Part shown: one piece after another, positions 1 to 8,208 of the stretch
Numbering within the stretch: the stretch's first letter is position 1
Layout: every line of letters begins with the position of its first letter
From: DATBSK01 sp040902705
Lineage (GTDB): Bacteria; Actinomycetota; Acidimicrobiia; IMCC26256; PALSA-555
Direction of reading: 5' to 3'
Assembly (NCBI GenBank): GCA_040902705.1
Contig: JBBDWT010000003.1
Location: 1-9,823, forward strand
DNA length: 9,823 nt
Program-made: the position numbers and the translations under genes
Notes under the pieces: generated by a model
The model's input: only the letters and a program-made list of their open reading frames with translations
Told to the model about the DNA's origin: nothing
Databases searched by the model: none

Positions 1-294
1 TTCCTCTTCTTCTTCATCGGCGAGTTCGGCACCGCGTTCGCGTTCGCGGCCCTCGCCGCCACCCTGTTCCTCGGCGGCTGGTCGATTCCCGGAGTCACCG
101 GCGACTGGGCCAACATCCTCGGACCGTTCGTGCTGTTCGCGAAGCTCATGGCTGTCGCGTTCATCATGTTCTGGGTCCGGTTCACCTATCCGCGTCTGCG
201 TGAAGACCAGCTCCAGGCGCTCGCGTGGAAGGTGCTCATCCCGCTCGGCCTGATCAACATCCTGTTGACCGGGATCTTCAAGGTGGCGTGGTGA
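1..294 (+). CDS. nuoH: NADH-quinone oxidoreductase subunit H, C-terminal part (5' end outside window)
   Basis: The frame is open from base 1 to a TGA at 292-294 and gives the last 97 residues of NuoH; the family is about 325 residues or more, so over two thirds lies upstream. NuoH is the membrane subunit at the heel of complex I that forms much of the quinone chamber and touches NuoB, NuoD and NuoI. Visible family marks are FFIGEF near the start (E. coli has FFVGEY), TLFLGGW, a membrane helix around KLMAVAFIMFWVRFTYPR, the PRLREDQL segment and a final helix with WKVLIPLGLINILLTG. The end is natural and not truncated. nuoI follows after 76 nt. Identity is secure from these motifs and the nuoI-N order; the N-terminal half cannot be judged. 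Confidence 0.96.
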   Translation, partial: FLFFFIGEFGTAFAFAALAATLFLGGWSIPGVTGDWANILGPFVLFAKLMAVAFIMFWVRFTYPRLREDQLQALAWKVLIPLGLINILLTGIFKVAW

Positions 295-319
295 TGCATG
301 CGAACGAGTCCACGCGGCG

Positions 320-344
320 TGCGGAGCGGGTATCCCGCTTCGCA
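320..344 (+). repeat. 11-bp hairpin in the nuoH-nuoI gap
   Basis: The arms GCGGAGCGGG (321-330) and CCCGCTTCGC (334-343) pair over all ten positions with one G-T wobble, and T320 with A344 adds an eleventh pair, closed by a three-base TAT loop. No T-run follows, so it does not look like a rho-independent terminator. It lies 26 nt before the nuoI start and joins directly to the short repeat at 344-358. It could be part of a repetitive intergenic element, an RNA processing or stability element, or chance in GC-rich DNA. The pairing is seen; the function is unknown. Confidence 0.6.
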
Positions 345-358
345 GCGAGCGACGCCAT
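344..358 (+). repeat. Short leader repeat, copy 1 (before nuoI)
   Basis: AGCGAGCGACGCCAT here matches AGCGAGCGAGGCCAT at 1445-1459 in 14 of 15 positions; both lie just upstream of a nuo start codon (nuoI and nuoK). Here the copy runs on as GAGGGTG, which supplies the likely nuoI ribosome binding site. Two such copies in the only long gaps of the nuoH-nuoL part of the operon suggest a recurring intergenic element more than coincidence, though the sequence is low in complexity. Confidence 0.5.
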
Positions 359-371
359 GAGGGTGATCTGA
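357..371 (+). other. Four-codon leader reading frame whose stop overlaps the nuoI start
   Basis: An ATG at the end of the leader repeat opens ATG-AGG-GTG-ATC-TGA. Its TGA at 369-371 shares one base with the nuoI ATG at 371 (TGATG), the usual geometry for translational coupling. The upstream AGCGAG stretch is only a poor ribosome binding site and the peptide is too short for conservation evidence, so this may be accidental. It is listed because the position is exact and the ATG belongs to the repeat. Confidence 0.25.
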
Positions 372-844
372 TGAAGCTTCCCGGTCTGATCGGCGGTCTC
401 GGCATCACGCTGAAGACGATGCTCAAGCCCGCCGTGACGGTGCAGTACCCGCACGAGAAGGAAGAGCCGGCACCGCGTGCTCGGGGCGTCATCGCGCTCA
501 AGGAAGAGAACTGCACGGTCTGCATGCTGTGCGGGCGATCATGCCCCGACTGGTGCATCTACATCGAGGGGCACAAGGAGCAGCGGCCGCCGCGGCGCGA
601 AGGCGGCCGTCCGCGCAGCGTCAGCGTCCTCGACCGTTTCGACATCGACTACGCGCTGTGCATGTACTGCGGGATCTGCGTCGAGGTCTGCCCGTTCGAC
701 GCACTCTTCTGGAGCCCCGACTTCGAGTACTCCGAGAACCGCATCGCCGAGCTGCTGCACGACAAGGCGCGGCTGGGCGAGTGGATGGAGACCGTCCCCG
801 AGCCCGAGCCCCTCGAGGTCGGCGCCGAGAAAGGCAAGAAGTAG
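371..844 (+). CDS. nuoI: NADH-quinone oxidoreductase subunit I (two [4Fe-4S] clusters)
   Basis: A 157-residue ferredoxin-like subunit that passes electrons through clusters N6a and N6b toward N2 and quinone at the junction of the peripheral and membrane arms. Both CxxCxxCxxxCP motifs are complete: Cys48, 51, 54, 58 and Cys97, 100, 103, 107. In the usual pattern the first three of each motif plus the last of the other ligate one cluster. An extra Cys62 sits in CPDWC; E. coli NuoI also has a Cys there. The linker between motifs is Arg-rich (PPRREGGRPR), followed by LDRFDIDYALCMYCGICVEV and FWSPDFEY, a form I associate with actinobacterial NuoI. The C-terminus is short and charged, so the protein is smaller than E. 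coli NuoI (180). The ATG is preceded by GAGGGTG at 359-365 with good spacing and no in-frame upstream start was seen. nuoJ follows after 4 nt. Confidence 0.97.
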   Translation: MKLPGLIGGLGITLKTMLKPAVTVQYPHEKEEPAPRARGVIALKEENCTVCMLCGRSCPDWCIYIEGHKEQRPPRREGGRPRSVSVLDRFDIDYALCMYCGICVEVCPFDALFWSPDFEYSENRIAELLHDKARLGEWMETVPEPEPLEVGAEKGKK

Positions 845-848
845 TCCG

Positions 849-1355
849 ATGTGGGAGCAGCAGGTCGCCTTCTGGGTGCTCGCCGTCGCGATGGGCGGCG
901 CCGCGATCGGGGTCGTGCGGACCTCGAACATCGTGCACGCCGCGCTGTACCTCGTGGTCGTCCTCGCGGGCGCCGCGGCGCAATACATCCTGCTGGCCGC
1001 GGAGTTCGTGGCGTGGGTGCAGGTGCTGATCTACATCGGCGCCGTCGTCATCCTCTTCCTCTTCGGCATCATGCTGACGCGGGCGCCGATGGGCGGTGAA
1101 GGGCGACGCCTCGACAACGACCAGCGCTGGGGCGCGGCGATCGTCGCGCTGTTCGTGTTCGGCGTGCTCGTCGCGATGCTCGTCGACGCGTTCGGAGGTC
1201 AGGACATCCGATTCAGCGCCGAGCTCGTCCAGCAGGGACGGACCAGCACCGTCGGCAGCGATCTGTTCCGCGAGTTCCTCGTGCCGTTCGAGGTCGTCTC
1301 GATGCTGCTCCTGGCCGCGCTCATCGGCGCCGTCGTGCTCGCGAGAAGAGACTGA
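849..1355 (+). CDS. nuoJ: NADH-quinone oxidoreductase subunit J
   Basis: A 168-residue membrane subunit of complex I, close to the family's usual size (E. coli 184). NuoJ packs between NuoH, NuoA and NuoK and helps couple quinone chemistry to the proton pumps. Five hydrophobic segments are visible. The hallmark third helix, EFVAWVQVLIYIGAVVILFL, includes the Gly of YIGAV around which this helix changes between regular and pi-bulge form in family structures. A soluble loop (GGEGRRLDNDQR) and a second (GGQDIRFSAELVQQGRTSTV) precede the last helix, which ends in VLARRD. The ATG lies 4 nt after the nuoI stop, so translation is probably coupled; the AAGGCAAGAAG end of nuoI serves as a weak ribosome binding site. 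A 108-nt gap, long for this operon, follows. Confidence 0.95.
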   Translation: MWEQQVAFWVLAVAMGGAAIGVVRTSNIVHAALYLVVVLAGAAAQYILLAAEFVAWVQVLIYIGAVVILFLFGIMLTRAPMGGEGRRLDNDQRWGAAIVALFVFGVLVAMLVDAFGGQDIRFSAELVQQGRTSTVGSDLFREFLVPFEVVSMLLLAALIGAVVLARRD

Positions 1356-1396
1356 CGTGGGCACCCGACCGACGGAACTGATGCGTCCCGGCCTGC

Positions 1397-1452
1397 CGAG
1401 CGAGCGGTCCTTCAGCTCGAAGCGGTGGAGCTCCTTGAGCGTCGAGCGAGCG
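1397..1452 (+). repeat. Paired CGAGCGAGCG units in the nuoJ-nuoK gap
   Basis: The ten-base unit CGAGCGAGCG occurs at 1397-1406 and again at 1443-1452, 46 nt apart. Between them lie a palindrome GGAGCTCC (1427-1434) and small stems such as CTTC/GAAG (1410-1413 with 1419-1422) and GCTC/GAGC (1430-1433 with 1437-1440). The nuoI leader carries the shortened form AGCGAGCG. The direct repeats are seen; whether they reflect an inserted element, a regulatory site or low-complexity drift is not clear. Confidence 0.4.
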
Positions 1453-1459
1453 AGGCCAT
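1445..1459 (+). repeat. Short leader repeat, copy 2 (before nuoK)
   Basis: AGCGAGCGAGGCCAT differs by one base from the copy before nuoI. It ends four bases before the nuoK ATG and includes GCGAGG, the only plausible ribosome binding site for that start, with about eight bases to the ATG. Where the nuoI copy continues CCATGAG, this copy reads CCATAGAG, so the repeat's own ATG is replaced by ATA, which is in frame with nuoK. Confidence 0.5.
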
Positions 1460-1463
1460 AGAG

Positions 1464-1763
1464 ATGGAGCTGAACCAGTTCCTCATCCTGAGCGCGTTCC
1501 TGTTCTGCACCGGCATCTACGGCGTGCTCGCGCGGCGCAACGGTGTCCTCGTGCTCATGAGCATCGAGCTGATGCTCAACGCGGTCAACATCAACCTGAT
1601 CGCCTTCTCCGCGTTCCGTCACGACGTCGGCGGACAGGTGTTCTCGCTCTTCATCATCACGATCGCTGCCGCCGAGGTCGGCGTCGGGCTCGCGATCGTG
1701 CTGCTGATCTACCGCAACCTGCGGACGCCCGATCTCGATGAAGTCGACCAGCTGAAGGGCTGA
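1464..1763 (+). CDS. nuoK: NADH-quinone oxidoreductase subunit K
   Basis: A 99-residue, three-helix membrane subunit homologous to MrpC; NuoK lies in the proton-translocating membrane arm next to NuoN. The two buried glutamates needed for pumping are present: Glu35 in LMSIELMLNAVN (E. coli Glu36) and Glu71 in TIAAAEVGVGLAIVLLIYR (E. coli Glu72). The ATG at 1464 gives the family's usual length and starts with MELNQFL. A GTG at 1425 is in frame and would add 13 charged residues, but this stretch overlaps the leader repeat and is not family-like, so it was not used. The ribosome binding site is probably GCGAGG inside the repeat. nuoL starts 9 nt after the stop, and the GAAGGG near the 3' end of nuoK probably serves it. 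Confidence 0.95.
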   Translation: MELNQFLILSAFLFCTGIYGVLARRNGVLVLMSIELMLNAVNINLIAFSAFRHDVGGQVFSLFIITIAAAEVGVGLAIVLLIYRNLRTPDLDEVDQLKG

Positions 1764-1772
1764 GACCGGACC

Positions 1773-3845
<2,073 letters not shown>

Positions 3846-3890
3846 CGACCGTGAATCGGCCGACCTCAACTCAGAAGGGTTCCTGAAGCG

Positions 3891-5438
3891 ATGGACTGGT
3901 TCGATGACTGGGCGTTGACGCTGGCGGTGTTCCTGCCGGCGGTCGGCATGGCGCTGGTGCTGCTGATCCCGCGCGCTCAGGAGCAGGCGATCAAGGCGAC
4001 GGCGCTGATCACGGCGCTGGCGACCGGTGCAGTCGGCATCGGGATCCTGGCGAAGTTCGACTTCGACGCTTCGGGGTCGCTGCAGCTCCAGGTGAACGAG
4101 CCGTGGATCAAGGTGATCAACGCGCGCTTCCACATGGGTGTCGACGGGATCGCGCTCCCGCTGCTCATCATGTCGATGCTGACCGTGATCCTCTGCATCG
4201 TCTACTCGTGGAACCACTTCCCCGAGCCGCACAATCCCAAGGCGTTCCTCGCGCTGATCCTCCTCCTCGAGGTCGGGCTCAACGGCACGTTCGTCGCCCA
4301 GGACCTGATCCTCTTCTTCATCTTCTTCGAGCTCGTGCTGCTGCCGATGTTCTTCATGATCGGCGTGTGGGGTGGCCCCAACCGCGAGTACGCGTCGATC
4401 AAGTTCTTCCTGTTCACCCTCTTCGGGTCGGCCCTGATGCTCGTGGGCTTCGTGGCCCTCTTCTTCCTGTCGAAGGAACAGACCTTCGACATGGTGAAGC
4501 TCACCCAGCTCGCGGGCGACGGGATCGACAGCAGCACCCAGCTGCTGATCTTCGCCGCCATGTTCCTGGGCTTCGCGATCAAGGTGCCGATGTGGCCCTT
4601 CCACACCTGGCTCCCTGACGCCCATACGGAAGCGCCGACCGTGGGCTCGGTGATCCTGGCTGCCGTCATGCTGAAGCTGGGCACCTACGGCTTCATCCGG
4701 ATCGCGATCCCGATGCTCCCCGACGCCGCCGAGAAGTGGGCGCCGTGGATCGGCCTGCTCGCCGTGATCGGCATCATCTACGGATCGCTGTGCTGTCTCG
4801 CGCAGACCGACATGAAGCGTCTCATCGCGTTCTCGTCGGTGGCGCACATGGGCTTCGTGATGCTCGGCATCGCGACGCTCACCGACTTCGGTCTCAACGC
4901 TGCGGTCTTCGGGATGGTGGCGCACGGCTTCATCACCGGCCTGCTCTTCTTCCTCGCCGGCTCGGTGCAGGAGCGCTACGGCACCCGCGAGATGAGTCGT
5001 CTCGGTGGGTTGCTCACGCAGGCGCCCAAGCTCGGCTGGATCCTCGGGTTCACCGCGATGGCCTCGCTCGGGTTGCCCGGGCTGGCCGGCTTCTGGGGTG
5101 AGTTCCCGGCCGTCCTCGCGTCGTACGAGCCCGCGAACCTCGCCGACGGGCTCTTCGGTGGCGACAACCTGTGGACGTACCGCTCGTTCATGGTCATCGC
5201 CGCGATCGGCACCGTGCTCGCCGCGGGTTACCTGCTCTGGATGCTCCAGCGTGTCGCGTTCGGCAAGGTGAGCAGCGAGTTCGAGAACGCGCACATCCAC
5301 GACGTGCACGTCTCGGAGTGGCTCGCGTGGACTCCGCTGCTCGTGCTGATCGTCGTGCTCGGCGTCTACCCCGACCTGCTGTTCTCGATCACCGACGGCG
5401 CGGTCCAGCCGATCGGCAAGATCTTCGGGGGCTCGTAG
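3891..5438 (+). CDS. nuoM: NADH-quinone oxidoreductase subunit M, proton-pump module
   Basis: A 515-residue antiporter-like membrane subunit (E. coli 509), the middle pump between NuoL and NuoN. Conserved residues include Glu147 in FFIFFELVLLPMFFMIGVWG (E. coli Glu144), Lys231 in FAIKVPMWPFHTWLPD (E. coli Lys234), the HTEAPTVGS segment after it, the MKRLIAFSSVAHMGFV helix with Lys309, and Glu404 in GFWGEFPAVL (E. coli Glu407). The polar loop HIHDVHVSEW precedes the final helices. The ATG is preceded by AGAAGGG at 3873-3879, a good ribosome binding site at slightly long spacing, inside the 45-nt nuoL-nuoM gap. The next gene, nuoN, begins 3 nt after the TAG, so the two are almost certainly translated together. 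Confidence 0.98.
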   Translation: MDWFDDWALTLAVFLPAVGMALVLLIPRAQEQAIKATALITALATGAVGIGILAKFDFDASGSLQLQVNEPWIKVINARFHMGVDGIALPLLIMSMLTVILCIVYSWNHFPEPHNPKAFLALILLLEVGLNGTFVAQDLILFFIFFELVLLPMFFMIGVWGGPNREYASIKFFLFTLFGSALMLVGFVALFFLSKEQTFDMVKLTQLAGDGIDSSTQLLIFAAMFLGFAIKVPMWPFHTWLPDAHTEAPTVGSVILAAVMLKLGTYGFIRIAIPMLPDAAEKWAPWIGLLAVIGIIYGSLCCLAQTDMKRLIAFSSVAHMGFVMLGIATLTDFGLNAAVFGMVAHGFITGLLFFLAGSVQERYGTREMSRLGGLLTQAPKLGWILGFTAMASLGLPGLAGFWGEFPAVLASYEPANLADGLFGGDNLWTYRSFMVIAAIGTVLAAGYLLWMLQRVAFGKVSSEFENAHIHDVHVSEWLAWTPLLVLIVVLGVYPDLLFSITDGAVQPIGKIFGGS

Positions 5439-5441
5439 CTC

Positions 5442-6905
5442 GTGAACCCGAGCATCGACTTCCACGCGCTCGCGCCCGAGATCGTCCTCACCGTGGCGAT
5501 CGTCGTCTGCCTCCTCGTCGACCTGTTCCTGCCGCGACGCCAGGAGCTCGTCCCGCGGATCGCGAGCATCGGCGTGCTCGGCGCACTGATCCCCGTGCTG
5601 ACGCTGGCCGTCGACGGTGCCGATCGATCGATGTTCGACGGCGCGTTCGTGGTCGACAACTACTCGCTGGTCCTGACCGGGTTCTTCCTGGTCGCGGCGT
5701 ACTTCTCGCTGCTGCTGTCGGTCGACTACATCCAGGAGGGCGACTACTACCGCGGCGAGTACTACGTGCTCCTCCTCACGTCGGTGCTGGGGCTCGTCGT
5801 GATGGCGAGCTCACGCGACCTGATCTCGATCTTCGTGGCGCTCGAGACGATCTCGATCCCGACGTTCGTGCTCGCCGGCTGGCGCAAGCACGACACCAAG
5901 TCGAACGAGGCCGCGCTGAAGTACTTCCTGATCGGCGTTCTGTCGACTGCGGTGATGCTCTACGGGATGTCGTTCATCTATGGCATGTCGAGCTCGACGC
6001 TGCTGACCGACATCCGGATCTACGCGGCCACCGACACGCCGGCGATCTTCGCGGCGGCGATCTTCCTCACGCTCGTCGGGTTCGCGTTCAAGGTGAGCGC
6101 GGTGCCGTTCCACTTCTGGACCCCCGACACCTACGAGGGCTCGCCGACTCCGGTCACGGCGTACCTCTCGGTCGCCTCGAAGGCCGGGGGCTTCGTCGCG
6201 CTGCTCACGATCGTCAAGTTCGGGTTCTTCCCGTCGATCGACTCATGGGAGCCGATCCTCTGGATGTTCGCCGCCGCGTCGATGACGCTCGGGAACCTCG
6301 TCGCGCTCCGCCAGACGAACGCGATCCGGATGCTGGCGTACTCGTCGATCGCGCAGGCCGGGTTCATGCTCGTGCCGCTCGCCGTCGCGGGCGACGTCAC
6401 GGGGAACTCCGCGTGGGAAGCCGTCGTCATCTACCTCCTCATCTACGGCGCGATGAACATCGGCGCGTTCGCTGCGGTCATGGCAGCGGCTCGGCGCACC
6501 CGCTCGGCGGAGATCTCGAGCTTCGCCGGGCTCGGCCGGACCGATCCCTGGCTCGCGGTGATGATGTCGATCTTCCTCCTGTCGCTCGCGGGCATCCCGC
6601 CGCTCGCGGGGTGGTTCGCGAAGTTCGTGATGTTCCGAGCGGTGTTCGACGCGGGGACCACCGCGGCCGTCGTGCTCGGTGTGATCGCCGCAGTGAACTC
6701 CGTGATCGCGTTCTTCTACTACGCCGCGATCCCCCGCAAGATGTGGTTCAGCGAGCCGGCCGAGGGTTCCGTCGACGCACACACGCAGCCGACCCCGTTC
6801 GCGCTGCAGGCGGCGATGTTCATGGCGACCGCGATCGTGATCGTCATCGGCGTCTACCCGCAGTTCTTCGCCCGCCTCGGCGAGCTCGCGTTCACCCCCG
6901 GCTGA
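5442..6905 (+). CDS. nuoN: NADH-quinone oxidoreductase subunit N, proton-pump module
   Basis: A 487-residue antiporter-like subunit (E. coli 485), the pump nearest NuoK and the quinone module. Key residues fall at nearly the same numbers as in E. coli: Glu135 in FVALETISIPTFVLAGW, Lys217 in GFAFKVSAVPFHFWTPD (E. coli Lys217), Lys247 in SVASKAGGFVALL (E. coli Lys247) and Lys394 in PLAGWFAKFVMF (E. coli Lys395). The family segment HFWTPDTYEGSPTPVTAYLS is intact. The chosen start is GTG at 5442, giving a family-like N-terminus (NPSIDFHALAPEIVLT); the GGGGG near the end of nuoM, about 11 nt upstream, is the likely ribosome binding site. The start lies 3 nt after the nuoM stop. This is the last nuo gene seen; an 84-nt gap follows. 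Confidence 0.97.
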   Translation: MNPSIDFHALAPEIVLTVAIVVCLLVDLFLPRRQELVPRIASIGVLGALIPVLTLAVDGADRSMFDGAFVVDNYSLVLTGFFLVAAYFSLLLSVDYIQEGDYYRGEYYVLLLTSVLGLVVMASSRDLISIFVALETISIPTFVLAGWRKHDTKSNEAALKYFLIGVLSTAVMLYGMSFIYGMSSSTLLTDIRIYAATDTPAIFAAAIFLTLVGFAFKVSAVPFHFWTPDTYEGSPTPVTAYLSVASKAGGFVALLTIVKFGFFPSIDSWEPILWMFAAASMTLGNLVALRQTNAIRMLAYSSIAQAGFMLVPLAVAGDVTGNSAWEAVVIYLLIYGAMNIGAFAAVMAAARRTRSAEISSFAGLGRTDPWLAVMMSIFLLSLAGIPPLAGWFAKFVMFRAVFDAGTTAAVVLGVIAAVNSVIAFFYYAAIPRKMWFSEPAEGSVDAHTQPTPFALQAAMFMATAIVIVIGVYPQFFARLGELAFTPG

Positions 6906-6926
6906 CGCGCGTCCGATCCGTGCGTA

Positions 6927-6969
6927 CTGGAGAGCACGGTCCGGCTCCGAGACGGACGACAGTCTCCAG
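6927..6969 (+). other. Possible two-part stem-loop in the nuoN-methyltransferase gap
   Basis: CTGGAGA (6927-6933) pairs perfectly with TCTCCAG (6963-6969). Nested inside, GTCCG (6939-6943) pairs with CGGAC (6953-6957), leaving a symmetric 5 x 5 internal loop. A rival hairpin CCGTGC (6918-6923) with GCACGG (6934-6939) overlaps this fold and could be an alternative. No T-run follows, so it is not a classic terminator. It ends 20 nt before the downstream ATG and could affect expression of that gene or 3' end processing of the nuo message. Short pairings are common in GC-rich DNA, so confidence is low. Confidence 0.3.
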
Positions 6970-6989
6970 GATGGGATCGTGGCGGTGAC

Positions 6990-8177
6990 ATGAGCGTTGC
7001 GGATGCGATTGCGACGCGGATCCGCCGGAACGGGCCGATCACGTTCGCCGAGCTCCAGGAGCTGGCGCTCTACCACCCCGACGGCGGCTTCTTCACCGGC
7101 GGGCACGGCGCCGGGCGCGCGGGGGGCGACTTCGTGACGAGCCCCGAGGTGGGGCCGCTGTTCGGTGCGCTCGTCGCCCGCTCCCTCGACGACACCTGGC
7201 GCGCGCTCGGGCGCCCCGATCCGTTCGTCGTCGTCGAGGCGGGCGCAGGGAACGGCCGCCTCGCCTCCGACGTGCTGCGTGCCGAACCCGACTGTGCGCT
7301 CGCCCTCCGGTACGTGCTGGTCGAGCGGTCACCCGAGCTGCGCGCCCGCCAACGAGAGCGGCTGACGCTGGAGCCCGCCGACGAGGCGCTCGGCCCGATG
7401 ATGCGGACCGAGGATCCGGACGGCCCCGACGAGCTCGTCGAGGGCATGGGGCCGATCACGACGACCCTCGACGACCTCCCCGGGGTGCCGTTCACCGGGG
7501 TCGTGCTCGCCAACGAGCTGCTCGACAACCTCCCCGTCCGGATCGTCGAGCGGAGCGCCGACGGCTGGGCGGAGGTCCGCGTGGGGCTCGGTGATGGCGG
7601 CACGCTCGTCGAGTCGATCGTCCCCGCCGACCCCGAGCTCACCATCGAGGCGGACGAGGTCGCGGGCGGGACGAGAGTCCCGCTTGGTGCGCGGCTCCCG
7701 GTTCCCGAGGCCGCCGCCGAGTGGCTCGCCGCGGCTGCGTTCGTGCTCCGCCGCGGGACGGTCGTGCTCGTGGACTACGCGGCGCCGGTCGCCGAGCTGC
7801 TCGCGCGGGGGGCCGACGGCTGGCTCCGGACGTACCGCGAGCACGGGCGCGGCGCCGGGCCGTTCGATGCACCGGGGACCCAGGACCTCACGTGCGACGT
7901 GCCGCTCGAGTACCTCGCGACGGTCGCGCGCCGTGCCGGGTTCGAGATCGATCGGGACACGACGCAGGCCGAGTGGCTCCGCGAGCTCGGTGTGGACGAG
8001 CTCGTGGACGAGGGCCGCGCGACGTGGCGGGAGCGGGCGCATCTCGGCGATCTCGAGGCGATCGCCGGGCGCAGCCGCATCGGGGAGGCCGAGGCGCTGA
8101 CGGACCCTGCCGGCCTCGGTGCGCATCGGGTCGTCGTCCTGTCGAAGGGTCTGCACCGGCGATACCCTGCCGCCTGA
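6990..8177 (+). CDS. MidA/NDUFAF7-family SAM-dependent methyltransferase, probable complex I maturation factor
   Basis: A 395-residue protein of the COG1565 / Methyltransf_28 family. Its mitochondrial member NDUFAF7 dimethylates an arginine of complex I subunit NDUFS2 (bacterial NuoD) and is needed for assembly. Family segments in order: ITFAELQELALYHPDGG (17-33), GDFVTSPEVGPLFG (46-59), the SAM-binding loop VVEAGAGNGRLASD with Glu83-Ala-Gly-Ala-Gly-Asn-Gly89, ANELLDNLPVRIVER (174-188), VVLVDY (258-263) and a GWLRTYREHGRG stretch followed by PGTQDLTCDV. No signal peptide or membrane helix is seen, so it should be cytoplasmic. It lies 84 nt after nuoN on the same strand with no clear terminator between, which supports a complex I role. 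The ATG at 6990 gives a family-like N-terminus; GGCGGTG just upstream is a weak ribosome binding site. Family is secure; substrate (NuoD or another protein) is inferred. Confidence 0.9.
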   Translation: MSVADAIATRIRRNGPITFAELQELALYHPDGGFFTGGHGAGRAGGDFVTSPEVGPLFGALVARSLDDTWRALGRPDPFVVVEAGAGNGRLASDVLRAEPDCALALRYVLVERSPELRARQRERLTLEPADEALGPMMRTEDPDGPDELVEGMGPITTTLDDLPGVPFTGVVLANELLDNLPVRIVERSADGWAEVRVGLGDGGTLVESIVPADPELTIEADEVAGGTRVPLGARLPVPEAAAEWLAAAAFVLRRGTVVLVDYAAPVAELLARGADGWLRTYREHGRGAGPFDAPGTQDLTCDVPLEYLATVARRAGFEIDRDTTQAEWLRELGVDELVDEGRATWRERAHLGDLEAIAGRSRIGEAEALTDPAGLGAHRVVVLSKGLHRRYPAA

Positions 8178-8195
8178 CCCGACACGCCGCACCAC

Positions 8196-8206
8196 GGAGA
8201 GGAAGG
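8196..8206 (+). promoter_or_regulatory. Strong ribosome binding site of acs
   Basis: GGAGAGGAAGG, ending 2 nt before the ATG at 8209, has two overlapping Shine-Dalgarno cores (GGAG and AGGAAGG). GGAGAGG at 8196-8202 gives the better spacing of about 6 nt. It is the clearest ribosome binding site in the window and fixes the acs start, suggesting this gene is translated more strongly than its upstream neighbours. Confidence 0.65.
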
Positions 8207-8208
8207 AC

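Noticed and set aside
320..344. Rho-independent terminator after nuoH
   Set aside because: The stem is strong but no T-run follows, and the operon clearly continues into nuoI.
357..371. The four-codon frame as a true amino-acid-sensing attenuator peptide
   Set aside because: It has no run of a single amino acid and no alternative terminator structure downstream, so only translational coupling remains plausible.
477..848. N-terminal extension of nuoJ into nuoI by an open frame from 477
   Set aside because: The added segment is a Ser/Arg/Thr-rich shadow of nuoI. The ATG at 849 gives a normal NuoJ N-terminus immediately after the nuoI stop.
1425..1463. Upstream GTG start for nuoK adding 13 residues
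   Set aside because: The extra residues are charged and unlike NuoK N-termini, and they overlap the leader repeat. The ATG at 1464 gives the usual length of about 100 residues.
5171..6988. A 605-codon plus-strand frame across the end of nuoM and nuoN
   Set aside because: It is a shifted frame of two clear membrane-protein genes and gives an Arg-rich product typical of high-GC shadows.
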